From Culex pipiens pallens (Eukaryota; Arthropoda; Insecta; Diptera; Culicidae): a DNA stretch of 64,000 nucleotides. The position numbers and the translations under genes are program-made. Each line of letters opens with the position of its first letter. Positions within the stretch are counted from its first letter, which is position 1. The stretch lies in the NCBI RefSeq assembly GCF_016801865.2, contig NC_068938.1, forward strand, positions 68,493,457-68,557,456, read 5' to 3'. The notes under the pieces are model-generated. The model had not been told where the DNA came from, did not search any database, and saw only the letters and a list, made by a program, of their open reading frames with translations. Below are positions 45,631 through 59,108 of the stretch, piece by piece.

Positions 45631-46193
45631 GTGACAATTATTGGAACCGTTTTAGTGGTACCCTGGAACCGGTTCCGGATTGGCCAGAGTTGGCCAGAAC
45701 CGATACCAAACAGTCAGGGGTGGTATATAGTATCCTTCTGCAATGATTTACAAAATAATCGGTTTCAAAATACTGGTCTGTGTGACGGTTTTATGTCAAA
45801 AACTGTAAAAATCAAGTTTTCCGGAAGTTCCGGGTTACCGGAACCGGTGGCCACTATGGACCAATTATTTTTTCTGGGGCTTAAAATTCAGGTTATTATC
45901 TGTCGAATGCAACCGGAAGCAACCTACTATGTGCAATCGTTTCGGAGATACAGGTCCTCAAAGTAGGGGCCTCAAAAAGGACTTTTTTCGGTTATAGCAG
46001 GTTCCCGGTGGCCACGGTGTCCAAACCCGGTTCTGCCGGTCGGATTCAGAAAGTAGACATCCTAGCCTTTCATTTGCGGTCAAGACATCCAAAATCGGTT
46101 ACAATCTCGAATTTTGGCAGCTGAAAACATTTCTGGGTCCTATAGACCCGGAATACCATTCGTGTATGTAGAAAACGAAGACCATGGCCAGGT

Positions 46194-47360
46194 TAATAAC
46201 AAGAATTGCAGGAATTGTTACTTGGCGTGGAGTCGGCGTCTGTGAGTGACTCTCCAGGGGCGGTTACAGGTTAAACATGGTGGAAATGGTGGACCTTGGA
46301 CAAGTCCTAGAAGGACGGAATGCTTGGCTTGGTTTTTACTTCGCTGCAGGGTGTTTTAAATTAACCCGAGTAAGGTTATTGAAAATGCATTTTTGATGCT
46401 GCTTGTAAATCTAGAAGGTGCGCGGTGGATTGCTTCAATTATGCTCAGCGGTATGATTGCGTTTTTTGTAAAATTTAATTTATTTTAAAAATGAAGTTTT
46501 TTATGTTGATTTGCAATTTTTTCATGAAGTTGACAGAAAAAAAACATTTGTCTTGAACTACATCTCAACTAATAAGGTCAGTTAACTATTCTTGGAAATG
46601 GCCATATCAGGTCGGACCGTTGGAACAAAAGCTTCTGCGGACAGGTGTACTACCCACGGAGAAGTCCACGAGCCATTCCAAAGTAAGGGATCTTGGAGAT
46701 TCTTGTGCAATTCATAATTTCATAAAACGGAAATTCAATTCTCCTACTAAACTCTATCATCCATGGAACGAGATAAATCATCTTTATTTGTTTCCACATT
46801 CCATGCACTTTTTACACCCTTTCCTCGTAAAAAGGACACGAACTTGCAGCAAACGATTTCCAGGAAGAAAAAAAAAACTCCAGTCCGCCAGGAAACAACT
46901 GTTACACCTTTTCCAATATGACCGGTCATTTGCATGTCACACGATGTCCACTTTTTTTGCAACCGATACAGCACCGGCTGACAATGGAGCTACAGCCCCG
47001 CTGGAGAAAACGTGTTCCTGGACGAGACAACGATGAACTCTGTTCAAGTCCTATCAGGAGAGTATCTGGATTAGGAAGTACGTGAGCACTGGACTGGCGG
47101 TGAAGACCTATTGTTTCACTTTCACCTGTGGGTAGAGAGAGGTACAAGGTGGATTATTAAAGATGCAATGGAAGTCTGGTCATGCTGGAATTGTAAAATA
47201 TGTCGTTTTTAAAAAACACTCATCGAAATTATTTACAACATTCACCGATTCAAGTGATTTTTTGTTTTGTAGATTTTGATATGGACTTAGTGCTCCATTA
47301 GACAGTTCATACAAGTCTCGGATTGATTTTTGTTTTTATTTATTTACTTTTCATCATCAA
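46194..47360. other. Unique mixed-composition DNA
   Basis: An ORF of 138 codons on the plus strand (46,620-47,036) begins at TTG, has no recognisable domain and is matched by open frames on the other strand, so I do not call it a gene. Otherwise nothing is recognised. Confidence 0.35.
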
Positions 47361-47364
47361 ATCG

Positions 47365-47435
47365 TCCCTTGTATGCTATCTTGTGATACATTGATGTTAA
47401 AAAGACAGGACGTGTCACAAGTGACGCAATGTCAA
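47365..47435. mobile_element. Relic of the tgtgctatcttgtga MITE ends
   Basis: The words tcgtcccttgtatgctatct and acgtgtcacaagtgacgc face each other across ~30 bp and resemble the termini of the 3,586 MITE, with several changes. Confidence 0.45.
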
Positions 47436-47744
47436 ATTCCCACAGTCTAAAGTTATTTTTGGATTTTTTAAAATGTGTTTTATGGCAAATTCAGGCAAAT
47501 ATTGTTCGACTCAGTTTTATTTCACAAGTCGACTTCTTTGAAGTTGTTGTCAGTGAACGCTTTAGTTTTGTCAAGGTATGATTTGGAAAACAAAAAATCC
47601 CTCAAAATCATTTAGTTTGACGTAAATTTTAATTCAAAGTTGTAAATAGCTTAGATTGCTTTTAAACGAGTTCACAATATTTCAGGTATACAATATTAAA
47701 ATTCGATTGAGATAATTTATCACATTTTAAAATTCACATATATT

Positions 47745-47826
47745 TCTAGAGTTTTTTTTAAATAGGTCCTATAAACATATGAAAGACAATAGCTTATAGG
47801 ACCTTTTCAAAAAAAAAAACTCTAGA
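47745..47826. mobile_element. 82-bp palindromic mini-element
   Basis: The outer words tctagag and ctctaga enclose T- and A-runs, and the inner ataggtcctataa and ttataggacct face each other, forming one hairpin with a loop around catatgaaagacaatag. No coding capacity. Confidence 0.65.
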
Positions 47827-48427
47827 TTTGTTTTCGTCATTCTGAAGTGGCAAGTTTTAGTATAGGTACAGAAGAATTGTTTGTCTGTGTTACGTTATAA
47901 AAAAAAAAAAAATTATCAATGATTTAAAAATTCAAAAAGTGAAGCAGGTTTTCATTTACTTCTTCTTGGCGAAAACCTGCGCAAGCGAGATCGCTTATGT
48001 CAAAATCTTCGCGCCACGTGGTTTAAAACGTAAACAAAGCCAGCTGATGATGCAAACTCATGGGCACTTTTTGAAATGGTCGTATGAATTTATATTCAAA
48101 ATACCATTTCCATCATTTTTTCGGCAATTTTAGTATCCATGATAAATTACATAGAATACTAAAGACAAACCAATTGCCATAAAAACTGTTTCTAGCACCA
48201 TACTAATGCTAAACGTTTTAATTAATTATTGCATAAGACAATTTTAGAAATCATGCGTAATCGCGCGATGCTACTTCGACAACTTGAATGTAGATGGCGC
48301 AAGTGATAGTTTGCTTCAGAAATTTGAAGAAAATTTGTTCCTGGTGTCATGTCCGTTCGTCTGTGTTTAATGTATAAATTATCAATGATTTAACAATTCA
48401 AAATATTTTTTTTAAATACAAAAAATG
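47827..48427. other. A+T-rich DNA, nothing recognised
   Basis: A single G+C-richer patch at 47,960-48,060 (ttcgcgccacgtgg, aaacaaagccagctgatga) has a weak echo near 50,795-50,820 (accacgcgg, aaacaaagccagg). This may be a shared old repeat. Confidence 0.35.
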
Positions 48428-48922
48428 TAACCCTCTACTGCTCTTTTTTTTTTATTTGTTTTTTTTTGTATTTGTTAGTGAGGTCATTTTGAGTAACTTT
48501 TGTTCTACGAAAAACTATACTTCTATTGTTTAATGTTTTTCTTGTTTTATTTTTAGTACTTCAATTTGCATTTATCTAGTTTAGTTGTTCTTTGTTTTTG
48601 TTAGTATTTTGCCTATTCTATCACCTCCCATCATTATATTATGCCTTCCTAAGGCACTTTTTAAATTTTTTGCTTGTTTTTCACATCTTCTGCTCTAAAA
48701 TGGCACCATTATCATTTAAATTGTAAAAAAATGCGTAGAGGCATAGTCTGGGACACAACAAAAATTACTGCATAGTAAAACAAGTCAAGTCAAACTTCCA
48801 ACCCTGAAATTTTCTAACAATTTTAGTGTTCTTCTTTCCATTGCTTTATTCAAATAAAAAATTGGTTGAAAATGGATTTTTGGCGATTTTTTTAGAGGCA
48901 GGGTTAGGATGAAGAGGATTAA
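48428..48922 (+). mobile_element. Copy 5 of the ttaaccctctactgccc family
   Basis: It starts taaccctctactgc and follows the family order: cttttgttctacgaaaaact, gcctattctatcacctccca, atgcgtagaggcatagtctg, agtgttcttctttcca, tttttggcgatt. It has an internal deletion of the acacagccaaagttgacc segment and a worn 3' end. Confidence 0.75.
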
Positions 48923-50347
48923 TAATTTTCACTATCAAACATTTCGAAATGGTTCACAGATTTAAGCAGCATAAGAAAATTGTGTATAAATACTCAAATT
49001 TTCAAAAAATTCCACATGTTTCCGAAAGCACCGAATTTTCTATGATATGGGTTAGAATGACAAGAAATTTGGAATACATTTTCACATTATAAATTTTTTA
49101 ACAAAAAGTGGTATTTTTTTGTAAATGCATCCCCTTCCCATTCTAGTAAAATAAGGTAAAATTTTTGATGCCAAAACAAAGATGTTGCCAAAATTGGAAA
49201 ATTTTCAGCATGATTGTTTTATAGCAAAAAATATTTTATATTTGTATCAGAACCGTAACAAACGACGTTCAACACTCATAATGACTGAAAGAACCTCGAA
49301 CAAAAAAATGTCACAATCAAAAACAATTATAATACTAAGTGTTCATCTGCAACTTCAAACAAAACAATTCCATTTTAAATTTATGGTATTATTAAATTAT
49401 TTATTTATGTGAATACTGTGTATCAGCACACAATATTTAACTCGTTATTTTTTATGAGGTAACGTTGTTGTTGAATAGCCTAAGTTTGTTTTTACAGAAA
49501 TCCTTAATGATTTGAGTATTAAAGTCTTAAAAATGTTTTGTGAGACTCAAATTATCGTTTTTTTCCTAGTTAGTCTTTTAAATGCAGACCAATTTTTTTT
49601 AACAAACTTTAAAAAACTTTAATTTTATCAAAAAATATTCATACTTTTGCGTCGCTGAAAATCAGTAAAATTTGTTCAAATTTTAAAACGGTATTTAACT
49701 AGTAATTTCAGTATTTTACGCTAATACGGCCGCTGCATTTTTTTTAATTTATTTCCCTCGACTCTGGTCAAAGTTAAGGAGGGGATCAAAACAAAAGTTC
49801 AAAAAAGCATTTTACACCTGCCCTGTTGGCTTGCAATTATTAGTTTTCAAAATAAAGTATTGACAAAGTTTTTTTTTTCGCGCTGCTGTACAACGGAATT
49901 TAACAAAAAAAAAATCAAAATATGCTAAATATGATTTTAAAACTAGGAAAATGTATTAAATTTGTTTTCAGAGGTTCAATTGATTTCAATTTAAGCTTTC
50001 TGAGATAAAAAAGATTCTTTTTAAAAAAGATTCTTCCTCCTAATTAATTGAAATTAAGCAAGGCAGTTGCAAATATTTTTAAAAGTTTTTTTTTTCAATT
50101 TTATATGCGCTGAATGCTCGCGAACAAGATTTGGCTAATACTTTGAATTTAAATTTAAAAAAAAACAAAGCTAAAAAACAGTGCATAAAACTTAACATCT
50201 TTGGCACCAGCAGTATGCTGGGCAAATTTTTTCAAAGGGTCCTTCAATGATATTTTAAAATTTTACATGTGTTTTCTGTAAAATTAAATTTAAGAAATTT
50301 TTGTTTAAAACAAATCTATCAACGTTACCAAATTGAATCAAAATGTG
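48923..50347. other. A+T-rich DNA, nothing recognised
   Basis: No exon, inverted-repeat element or tandem array can be supported. Confidence 0.45.
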
Positions 50348-50592
50348 TTGAATTCTATTCAATTTATTTATTATTATTGAAGGATTCAATAATATTATCA
50401 GTCAACCATAATTTATATCATTGAATGAAAAATCATGACAAGTTTAAAATAACTCCAACTCCACTGACTGTTGAATTCTATTCAATTTATTTATTATTAT
50501 TGAAGGATTCAATAATATTATCAGTCAACCATAATTTATATCATTGAATGAAAAATCATGACAAGTTTAAAATAACTCCAACTCCACTGACT
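50348..50592. repeat. Perfect tandem duplication, 123-bp unit
   Basis: Bases 50,348-50,470 are repeated immediately at 50,471-50,592 with no difference that I can see except the last base (start ttgaattctattcaa, end actccaactccactgact). It is A/T-rich and non-coding. The identity implies a recent event or an assembly duplication. Confidence 0.95.
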
Positions 50593-52905
50593 CCATTTTT
50601 GACTCCCTTCCTTTGATTGAAGTTATTGCTTTTTGATTAAAAGCGGAATTTTAATGAATTGATGTAAATATTATGTTACTAAAATGCCAGAATTCGTTCA
50701 CAATCTCGGGAACCAGCTTAATTATACTGAACGGATGGTTAGCCTAATTTGATGCACAAATTCCTGGCAAAATTAGGCAACACATTTTTGTACCACGCGG
50801 AAACTGCAAACAAAGCCAGGTGTAACCGAGTTGGTTTGAATTTTTACTCAAACCCAGAGTAAAAATTATTCACTGAACCAGCAACCGTAGGAATCCATGA
50901 TGGTGCATCGCCAGCAGTGCGTTTTACATTCCAGCTAGCTCACATTAAAGAGCAATTAGTACGAGTCTGAACTGGGCAAATTTGCTGCGAAGTTGTGTTT
51001 GAACTGGACATGATTTGGGAATGCGTTTACCCTGTTCACTGAACATTTTGCCTTAATTTGTGCGTGAGCGCGTTCGATTCCGATATTGACGTAATTTTTC
51101 GGTACCGTCAAGCTGGTGGACTTTGAGCAATTTTAGATTGGATTTAAAAAAAAATGGTGTTTGGTAATCTATGCAAAAGATAAATTATAATTGCAATAAA
51201 CTAAATCTAGATGATCTTCAACAGCACTTCCTTTCACAGTAATGAACCCATCCTGGAACGAGTATCGTATATCCTTTCGAGCTTGTCTGTGTCCAATTAT
51301 GGGCGCTCCCTGACTACTCATCTTGAAACCAGCATAAAGCGAGCATCAACCGAGCAACAACAGAACCAGAACTGAATGCATTCGAGTTGAAGTTGAAATC
51401 TACCTTCCTTCCAAAAAAGAAGAAAATGCTAAGCAGCTCCTTTCCAGAGAGCGAAAAATCTTTGACCGGAACTCCCCCAAAAATCGCCAAGAGTGGCCCC
51501 CAGCCAGACACAAGTGCGTCCAAGATTGTTTATTTTTAGCTGGCAACCCTGCAAAACCGCACAGTAGTTGGCCACTGGAGTGCATCCCCTCGTGGATTTT
51601 CTGGAGTGGCGTGCGGAGTTCAGAATTTTTGCCTCGCTCTTTTTCCACGCGCTTCGAGTGTCTCATTATAATTTTTCATCATTCTTTGACTCGACGGGTG
51701 GGACAGTGTTGGAGAAGCAGCATTTGAAAAGAGAAAATGAAATTATCCAACAACATTTGGTGAAACATCAACTCATTCAAGTGTTGCAGGCTGTTGAGCT
51801 TTGAAAAAGGGGGAGAAGATGGCTTGAAAGAGCACTTTGTCCAATTTTTGAGGTTTAAGGTTGGCTGTAATCGTTAACTTTTGTAAATGTTTTTTTTATT
51901 GCAAAAGAAAATGTGTTGCTTTTCAATATTTCTCATATAACTTTATAATAGTGCAAAAAAAACCTTAAATAAATGATGAAAATTTAAAAAAAAAATCTAT
52001 CAAAAAAAAATCTATCGGTGATAAGTGACTGTTTTCTGATCTTAAACCGCTTTTAAAGTTTTGCATAAATTCATAGTTAGATTTTTTCTAAAATCTTCTT
52101 GCCAATATGATGGTACAGTTTGAAAAATAATCACTTCAAAATAACGCCCTTAACTTCATCACCAATTCATGAACTTATTTCGTAAATCTATTTAAGGTCT
52201 CTAGCTAATTCCTCAAATCTAACATAGAAATCCGTTTTTTTATAGTCACTTGAAAAAATTGTAACAAAAATTCCGTGTTCCAATTTTTTTTCTGAGTGGT
52301 CCTCATCCTCAAAACACCAAATCGATATGAAACTTTCAAAAAGATTCAGATTTTTTGAATATTTAAGGTTTTTATCGACAAAATTCTAGGTTTCTATTGC
52401 CGAAAAAAACGTCGATGATAACGGACAATAACTTATTTCTTTTTTTATCTTTTTCCAAGAATATATTTGTTTGAAAATAAATAATCAAAGTATTAATACT
52501 TAAAAAAATACGAAAAAAATGAAATTACTCAAATTTTAATGATTTGAACTATGGGTATAAAACGAAACGATATTTTGTTTGCATTTTTAATTTATCAGAA
52601 ATTCTTGTGAAATACTCAAATTTTCTTTATTTATTTTTTCACAAAATACTAATTTTTCGAAATAAAACTCAATTTGTAAAAATAATATTTACTATTTTTT
52701 TAGAAATATCGTTTTATCCAAAAACTTTATATATTAAAAATTTGCGATAATTTTTTCGAAAAATTGACCTCAGCAAATCAAATGGCGTCTAGGACGTCGC
52801 GAGGCGCGACGCATATCTTTTTTGCCGGGGCCGATTTTTCTAAAAAAAAATGCCAAACTTTGATGGTCTGTACCGAGCACCAGGGTGCTCCACATTTCAA
52901 TGTTA
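50593..52905. other. Unique DNA with A+T-rich right half
   Basis: Bases 50,680-51,830 are mixed composition with short ORFs on both strands and no supported exon. Bases 51,850-52,780 are A/T-rich. A G+C-rich patch at 52,782-52,835 (gtcgcgaggcgcgacgc) includes a small hairpin. Confidence 0.4.
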
Positions 52906-53722
52906 TAAACCGTTAACCGGGGTGACATTGATAGGATTTTAATAAATGTTTGGAATATTTTCCAACTGGTACGGGTTTTCACAAGACTATGACTTTTAAA
53001 ACATGTACTAGGGTAGGCCACACAATAGTGTTTTAAAAAAAAGTTGCGTTAAAAATTCTTATTTAGAATACCGGGGTGACTTTGATAGTCATAAATTTTG
53101 TTGTTAAAATCAGGTTAAAGGTGTTAAAATTTTATTTTTACGTCGAATATACCATCGCTAAGGTTGCTGATGAAGTTTTCAACAACAAAAAAAAACAATG
53201 TTATATTTAGTTAACTAAGTTTATAAACTTTTAAACAAAATTCATATTAATTTTAGATAAAATTGTTAAAAAGTCCGAATTTTGCCTGAAGTTTGTAAAA
53301 AATAGTTTTGTTTATAAAATTATCGATTCATATTTCATTTTAAACTGAATTCTAAGCACGAATCAAAAGTTTTCACATTTTGTATGAAGTTTGTAAATTT
53401 TATTTAATTATGTATCAAATACACACCATTTTTATTATTTACTAACTTCGTTTACCTTCTCCTAGTGGAAAATTGTCCAAAGAATCCGAAAATTAATTCT
53501 GTTTTCCGATTTGAAATCTTGTTCATTGAGAAAATCATGACACTTTGAGAATATGAAAATTATGCTTTTGATTAACGTTTTCTTAATTATAGTTAACAAA
53601 CTATTTAAATTTTTTTTAAAATTATTGAAAAGTTCTTCTAGAAGTACCTTAAACCTTTTTCTCTTACTCTTCATTTTGCGAAAAAAATCTTAAGCCCATC
53701 AAAGACACCCCGTTTTACGGTA
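52906..53722. mobile_element. MITE with accgttaaccggggtga termini, ~815 bp
   Basis: The left end accgttaaccggggtgacat, then tgata, is matched in inverse by tcaaagacaccccgttttac, then ggta. A second internal copy of the terminus (accggggtgactttgatag) lies near 53,072. TA lies near both ends. No ORF. Confidence 0.7.
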
Positions 53723-54999
53723 TACCAAAAGATGCGCAAGGATCTGGCCTACACGCCAATGATGTTGAAAATAAACGCTTCAGTGGCCAAAATGCCTCAA
53801 AAAGTGACATTTTTGAAAAAAATCTTTTTTACGGGTTAAATCCCATTTGAAATTCAAATGCAAAGCGCCAGCTCCTGCTACGTCCAATCAAGCTCATATT
53901 TTGGATTTGGGCTTAGTATGCCCACCGGAACAAACCCTTGAATGCCCGCCAAAAAGTTATATTTGTTACATCCTACTGATCATACTTAAAGTATTAAAAT
54001 ATCACATTTAGCTAAACTTTAAAACATCAGTAAATATTTGAGCTCAACGTAACTTCACAACACATCAGATCACACAAATTTTCCCGGAACCAAACCATGA
54101 TTATATCGATGACAGCGAACGATACCAAGAGACTACAGTGATAGTGATAGTGCCGGAGCGGTGTGGTTGACGGGTGGTGGTGGTGGTGATGGTTATAATA
54201 TTGTGCGCACACTACATCACATCAACGACACACAACAATAACAATAATAACAACAACAACAAACCTTGGGTTCGTCCCTCAACAACTCTACAAACGACGA
54301 CGACGAGGACGACGACTCTATCGATAGCAGGTTAAATGAATATTCATTAAGCTCCGGATAAGGTTGCACATTTCAATTAAGTTCAAATCAAATTAAGCTC
54401 TCAACGGTAGCCCGGGCTCAGTGTTGGTTGTTGGTGTGAGTGAGAGTGTTGCTGTTGTTGTTGTTGTTGTTGTGTGTATATTCGGGAAATCCTCACTTCC
54501 ACCAGCTCTCTGGAGCGTGGCTTCTCTCTGTCTGGAGCCGCCATCAGATCAGTAGGAAAAGCCGGCCAGGACGCAGCATCACTTCATCAGCATTGATGGC
54601 TTCCAGAGTGATGTGGTTGCTTTGAGTATGACAGATTGCGGAAATTCAACTTATATATATTAGGATGGCTGGTGAATTTCCACAAATTTTAGTTTGCGAT
54701 ACTGATACATTGTTGCTTTTTGGAATTTATAAAAATAGAGATTCCGCTCTATGTTTGAAGTTCTACAGCAATAATCTAAATAGAACCAAAAAACTCAAGT
54801 CACTTTTTGACAGCTGTCACGTCGTGATTGTCTCACGACTAATGCCACTCAATAAGCTCGCACGCGTAAACACATGTTAACGTCTGTCAAAACAACCATT
54901 CACTTCCCCTTCCCAAAAAAGAACATCACTCAAAATTTGAGCAACTCGCCATCAATCGTGGGGCCCTGGGCTGATAAGTGGCCAAAATACAACGTGCTT
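53723..54999. other. Unique DNA with triplet microsatellites
   Basis: Bases 54,100-54,620 are G+C-richer, with (GGT)n at about 54,173-54,190, (AAC/AAT)n at 54,234-54,263, (ACG)n at 54,294-54,317 and (TTG)n at 54,447-54,472. This resembles single-copy regulatory or intronic mosquito DNA. Short ORFs (54,440-54,625; 54,665-54,880) have no domain or splice support. Confidence 0.4.
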
Positions 55000-55725
55000 G
55001 AATTGGGGTTTTCTTCATTCACTTTTTTTCTTTATTTTTTCCCCCTTTTTTGACTTTGGTGCCACGTCGAATGAAAAATGATCACCTTTCGCAGCATAAA
55101 TCTCTTCTTTCTCTTAGTTTCACGGTGAAGGATGATGTTTGGAGGAGTTTGACACAGAGAAATTTAAGAGTTAAAGGAGTTGGGACCTAAAATATAGGTA
55201 AAATGTTTAAAATTTGTCTACAATGTTTAATTTCATCTGATAACCTATACGAAACATTTAAGATCAAAGGGTAGACTTTGATCACAAACTTTTCATGTAA
55301 TGCTTTATTCATGAATTTTTATATTATATGCATAGATTCCGTAATGTGTTTCTTTTAATATTTTTTATGTTTACAAAAAACTTCAATAGACAATTCCCAC
55401 GTTTTATCAACCAGATGAATTTTAAAATTTGTCAAATTTTTATTTAAAAATTGTTTATTTGCAACGTTTAAAACCCATAATTTGCAATGTTTAATTACTT
55501 TATTGCAAATTGAACTATACTTCAAATGGTCAATAACTACATAGTGTTCAATTTTCTACCAAAACCAGAAATTGATTTGATTTATATTTTTTTATTTATA
55601 TTATTATTCAATATAACTCCAATTTACAATGTTGGACTTGATTCCAAAGTTTCAATTTTTTTTTGAAAAGGTCATAAAATTTCACGAATGTTTAATTTTT
55701 TAACTTTGAGGATTTTACCAATAGT
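55000..55725. other. A+T-rich DNA, nothing recognised
   Basis: No gene or element can be supported. Confidence 0.45.
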
Positions 55726-55727
55726 TA

Positions 55728-55961
55728 CACGGATAGAAATCCTGTAAGCTAATCCGATAACTCTATGTTGCCGAATTTGAAAACTGTTACATGTTTCCAA
55801 TACCATCAACATTTTTTACGATATTTATGTAAATGTTTTTAAAGTCGACAACATTGTAGTACAAAATCGGAAAAAAATGTTGACGATTTTGAAAACATTT
55901 CACTGTTAACAAAATCGCCAACATAAAGTTACCGGATATGCTTACAGAATTTCTATCCGTG
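55728..55961. mobile_element. TA-flanked MITE with cacggatagaaat termini, 234 bp
   Basis: The left end cacggatagaaatcctgtaa, then gc, is matched in inverse by gcttacagaatttctatccg, then tg, with one mismatch in over 20 bp. TA flanks both sides (55,726-55,727 and 55,962-55,963). A lone end-like word (ctatccgtgta) at about 57,707 is a relic of the same family. Confidence 0.85.
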
Positions 55962-55963
55962 TA

Positions 55964-58900
55964 CTGAGATAATTGTTACTAAGACCAATAGTTGCATTAG
56001 AAAATGCGGCCATAGGTTCTACCTTCAATGTCTTTTAGGCAATTTTATTGGAAAATAAAAAATGAGATTTTCTCAGTAAAAAATATATTTTAAGTGGCGG
56101 TGCCCTTAATCAAAACAATCTTTTCGATTGCAAATTTCATTTTACAATAAAAACAGAAGCCAACATATTTCTGTTACTGAAACTAACAGGCTAAATTTTT
56201 CTCCATACTTCTGTTTGACTCAAAAGTTGCGGTTTTTCGTCCCCTAAAACATATCAAAAATAAAAAGAAATGATTTTTGGGAAATTGAATTTTTGTGAAG
56301 TCAATACAATGCAGAAGACTTGGTGTCGATCGATCAGAAAATTTCTTTCAAAAGTAACAGATTTTCGATTATTTACGTTCCATTTTTGCATGAAGCCAGC
56401 TGTCAAAATTGTATGGAGATTTTTGTATGGGTGAACCAATGACACGAAATGGCTTCATTCGTTATAGGGATAAATAAATAAAAAAAATACAAAAATAAAA
56501 ATGGTTGAAATCGTCTGATTCTAGCACTAGTACAATTTATTGAAAAAAATCTCACTTGAATTTTTGCTGGATTAAATTTATGAACTAACATAAAACAATA
56601 TAAATTTGAGGCAAAGTTAAGTGAAAAAATGCTGTTTAGAACTATTTATTAGATGAAATTAAAAAAAATGTATTCTCATTAAAATTTACATAAAAGCATA
56701 AATAATAAATTTTCCTAGTCTGTTTTTGGTTCTGCTGAGAACGCATTAAAATTTGAATCCTGGCTTTAAAAAAACTAATTTTACCTTCTCTTAGTTAACA
56801 ATTGAATTCAACTAGAAGTCATTTGCATTTAAAAAAGATCATAACATTTTTGAAGGAATAGGATATCCACATTTGCAACATTTTTGAAGTAAAGATTACA
56901 AACTTTTTTGAATTTTCAAATTATATTGGAGTAAACATCTTTTTTAAATAACTAAGCATTTTTTTAAAACTAAGGCAGTTAGCATTTTTGTAAAAAAATA
57001 ATGTTTTGTTAAAGCATAATTTGTAAAGCTATCGCGAAAAAGTATACCATAATGATAAAAAATAAATAATAAAATTTGTGCTACTGCAGTTTTTGAACAA
57101 GACGATATGAAGACAACGAATTTGAAAAACTATATTTTTTCGATTCAAAAATCCGAATTTTGTTTGAAAAAAAGATTAAAGCTTTAAATTAAATGAAGCT
57201 GAATTTTTCTTAAATTTTTATAAGGTCAAGTATGCTAAATATAATTATTAAACTAAAAAAAATATGTTTTTATTTCAATTATAATTATAATTATAGAGCA
57301 CAAAAACTTAAAAATGTGGCCTATGTTATTGAAACTTTTGAAAATATAAGTATGTTTTATTGTGCATTGTGTTGTGTCATAAAACTAAAAAACTAAACTA
57401 AAAAACAATATAACCATAACCTGAATCGTTTTAAAAATTCATAAAAAAGACTTTGAAACTTTTTTTCCTTAACAGGTCATTTATATTTTTTTATTTTATA
57501 AATGTTATTTTTTTTAAACAGAGTGGACTAGATTATCTTTTCTCCTAACTTGGCTTTGACAATTGTTACCAACGAAAAATATTCGACAAATTTCAACGAA
57601 TCGTATTTTCTTCTTAATTCAAATATTTGTTCTGATTACAAATACTAGGTAAAACTTGAGCTATGTAAATAAATTACCAATCCTTTGATAGATTTGCCTA
57701 GGACGGTCTATCCGTGTATGATTTAAAAAAAAGTTGGCTCGAAGATCAAGTGACTTTTTTTCTTGAAAATGTTTCATCAATTATGTTACAAATTAAATTT
57801 ACTAGTTCATATTACAATTATCTCTAAAATCGATACATAAAAATGAAAAACTGATTTTCCAACCGTGGCATTCGATTTCGTGCGATCTATTTACGGATTT
57901 CTTGACGACGACAGTTGGCTTTCAATAAAATGAATGATTGAAGTGTTATTTTCCCACCATCGCAAAGAGGTCATCGCAAAGAGGTCATCAGCTATTAGTG
58001 ACAAGTTGGCAAACACACCCACATACACACGTGTGAAAACGTGGGTTGTGGGTGGTGATAGGAGAAACGAAAGAAAAGACACTTTTCCCAAGGTGAGACG
58101 GATTCTTCCCAAAGTCACCGAGTTTTCCACCTTTTTTTCCCCTCACGTGGCGTTGCATTGGAAAAGAGATTTATGGAGGCGCGCACATCTTCCATCATTT
58201 TGAGCTCGCGTGCCTCGAACGGCGGAAAATTGAGTGCACAAAAACGGAGGGAGGAGGGGGAAGAAAATCCCCTCTTTTTCGCCTCACTCTTTTCGCTTTT
58301 CGAAAGTCATTTCGCATCAGTCTTTTTCTTGCTTTTCACCTTTCTGCACTTTTTCCTGGTCCAACTGACAGCGTAAGTCACCATAATTAATGGCAGCTTT
58401 TTGTGTGTGCTTTCCCCTTTCTTCCTGACGACTTTAGGCTGTCGAGTGGAAATTTTGGGAAGACCCAACTCAAGTTAGTCAATAACAACTCATAAGTTGG
58501 AATCTTTTATCTGGGGGCTCTTTTGTGGCATAATTTAATTAATTAAAAACACATCAAAAGAAGCTTCTCATCAACACCCACTTTTCAACTCAGAAAGGTA
58601 CTTGTTTGCGTTGGGGAAAAAAAATGCTTCATGAATGATACCAACCTGTGTTCTTGGTCTGGTCCTAAGCAAATCTACTAACCATAAAAAAAACAAAGTG
58701 GACTTTCCTCCCCCCCAGTTTTGGGATGATTGTTTAGGATGGGGTCGTAAAATGAACCTGAAAATTACTTCACACACCTCCAACGAAAGGAAGAAAGCAT
58801 ATGACGGCTTTTATGACGCACTTTAAATTAAAACTTGGTTGATGAGATATCCGCTTGTATGATGTGTTAGAGCAACGCTCGTTAAAAGTTGTCAAATTAT

Positions 58901-59108
58901 GGGAGAGCAGTGCTGATTGAATTTTGTGGGTTAAATAGCCATGCTAACTTGTGATTGTAATTAGAGATAAATTAGTTTGATGACATCCTTTTTTATTTAT
59001 TTCGGGACTGACAAGAACCAATGCTCTTGAACTATAAATTCTCATATGTTTGGTCATCATAAACTTGATCCAAATTAAATACAATTTGATGATTTTCACT
59101 GTTTAAAT
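55964..59108. other. A+T-rich DNA with unique block at 57,860-58,830
   Basis: Bases 55,964-57,860 are A/T-rich and featureless. Bases 57,860-58,830 have raised G+C, a short tandem duplication of caaagaggtcatcg (57,962-57,988), and ORFs on both strands of up to 89 codons with no recognisable domain or splice pair. I see no gene. Confidence 0.4.

Larger units (their letters stand above)
40511..46193. mobile_element. 5.7-kb foldback element with tandem arrays in both arms
   Basis: Ends with gcatggtcttcg and cgaagaccatggcc are inverted. The match runs inward over more than 700 bp of unique arm (ggtctataggaccc, tggccaccgggaacctgc, aacggttccaataattgtc), then through a 142-bp tandem array in each arm (41,230-42,873 and 43,985-45,630). 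Only the left arm keeps ~180 bp next to its outer end. The ~1.1-kb centre holds a dead LINE fragment and a cacag-type MITE relic. There is no transposase, so it is an FB-type non-autonomous element. Confidence 0.85.

Noticed and set aside
46620..47036. 138-codon plus-strand ORF
   Set aside because: It starts with TTG, has no known domain, and other frames on the same segment are also open. Insufficient evidence for a gene.
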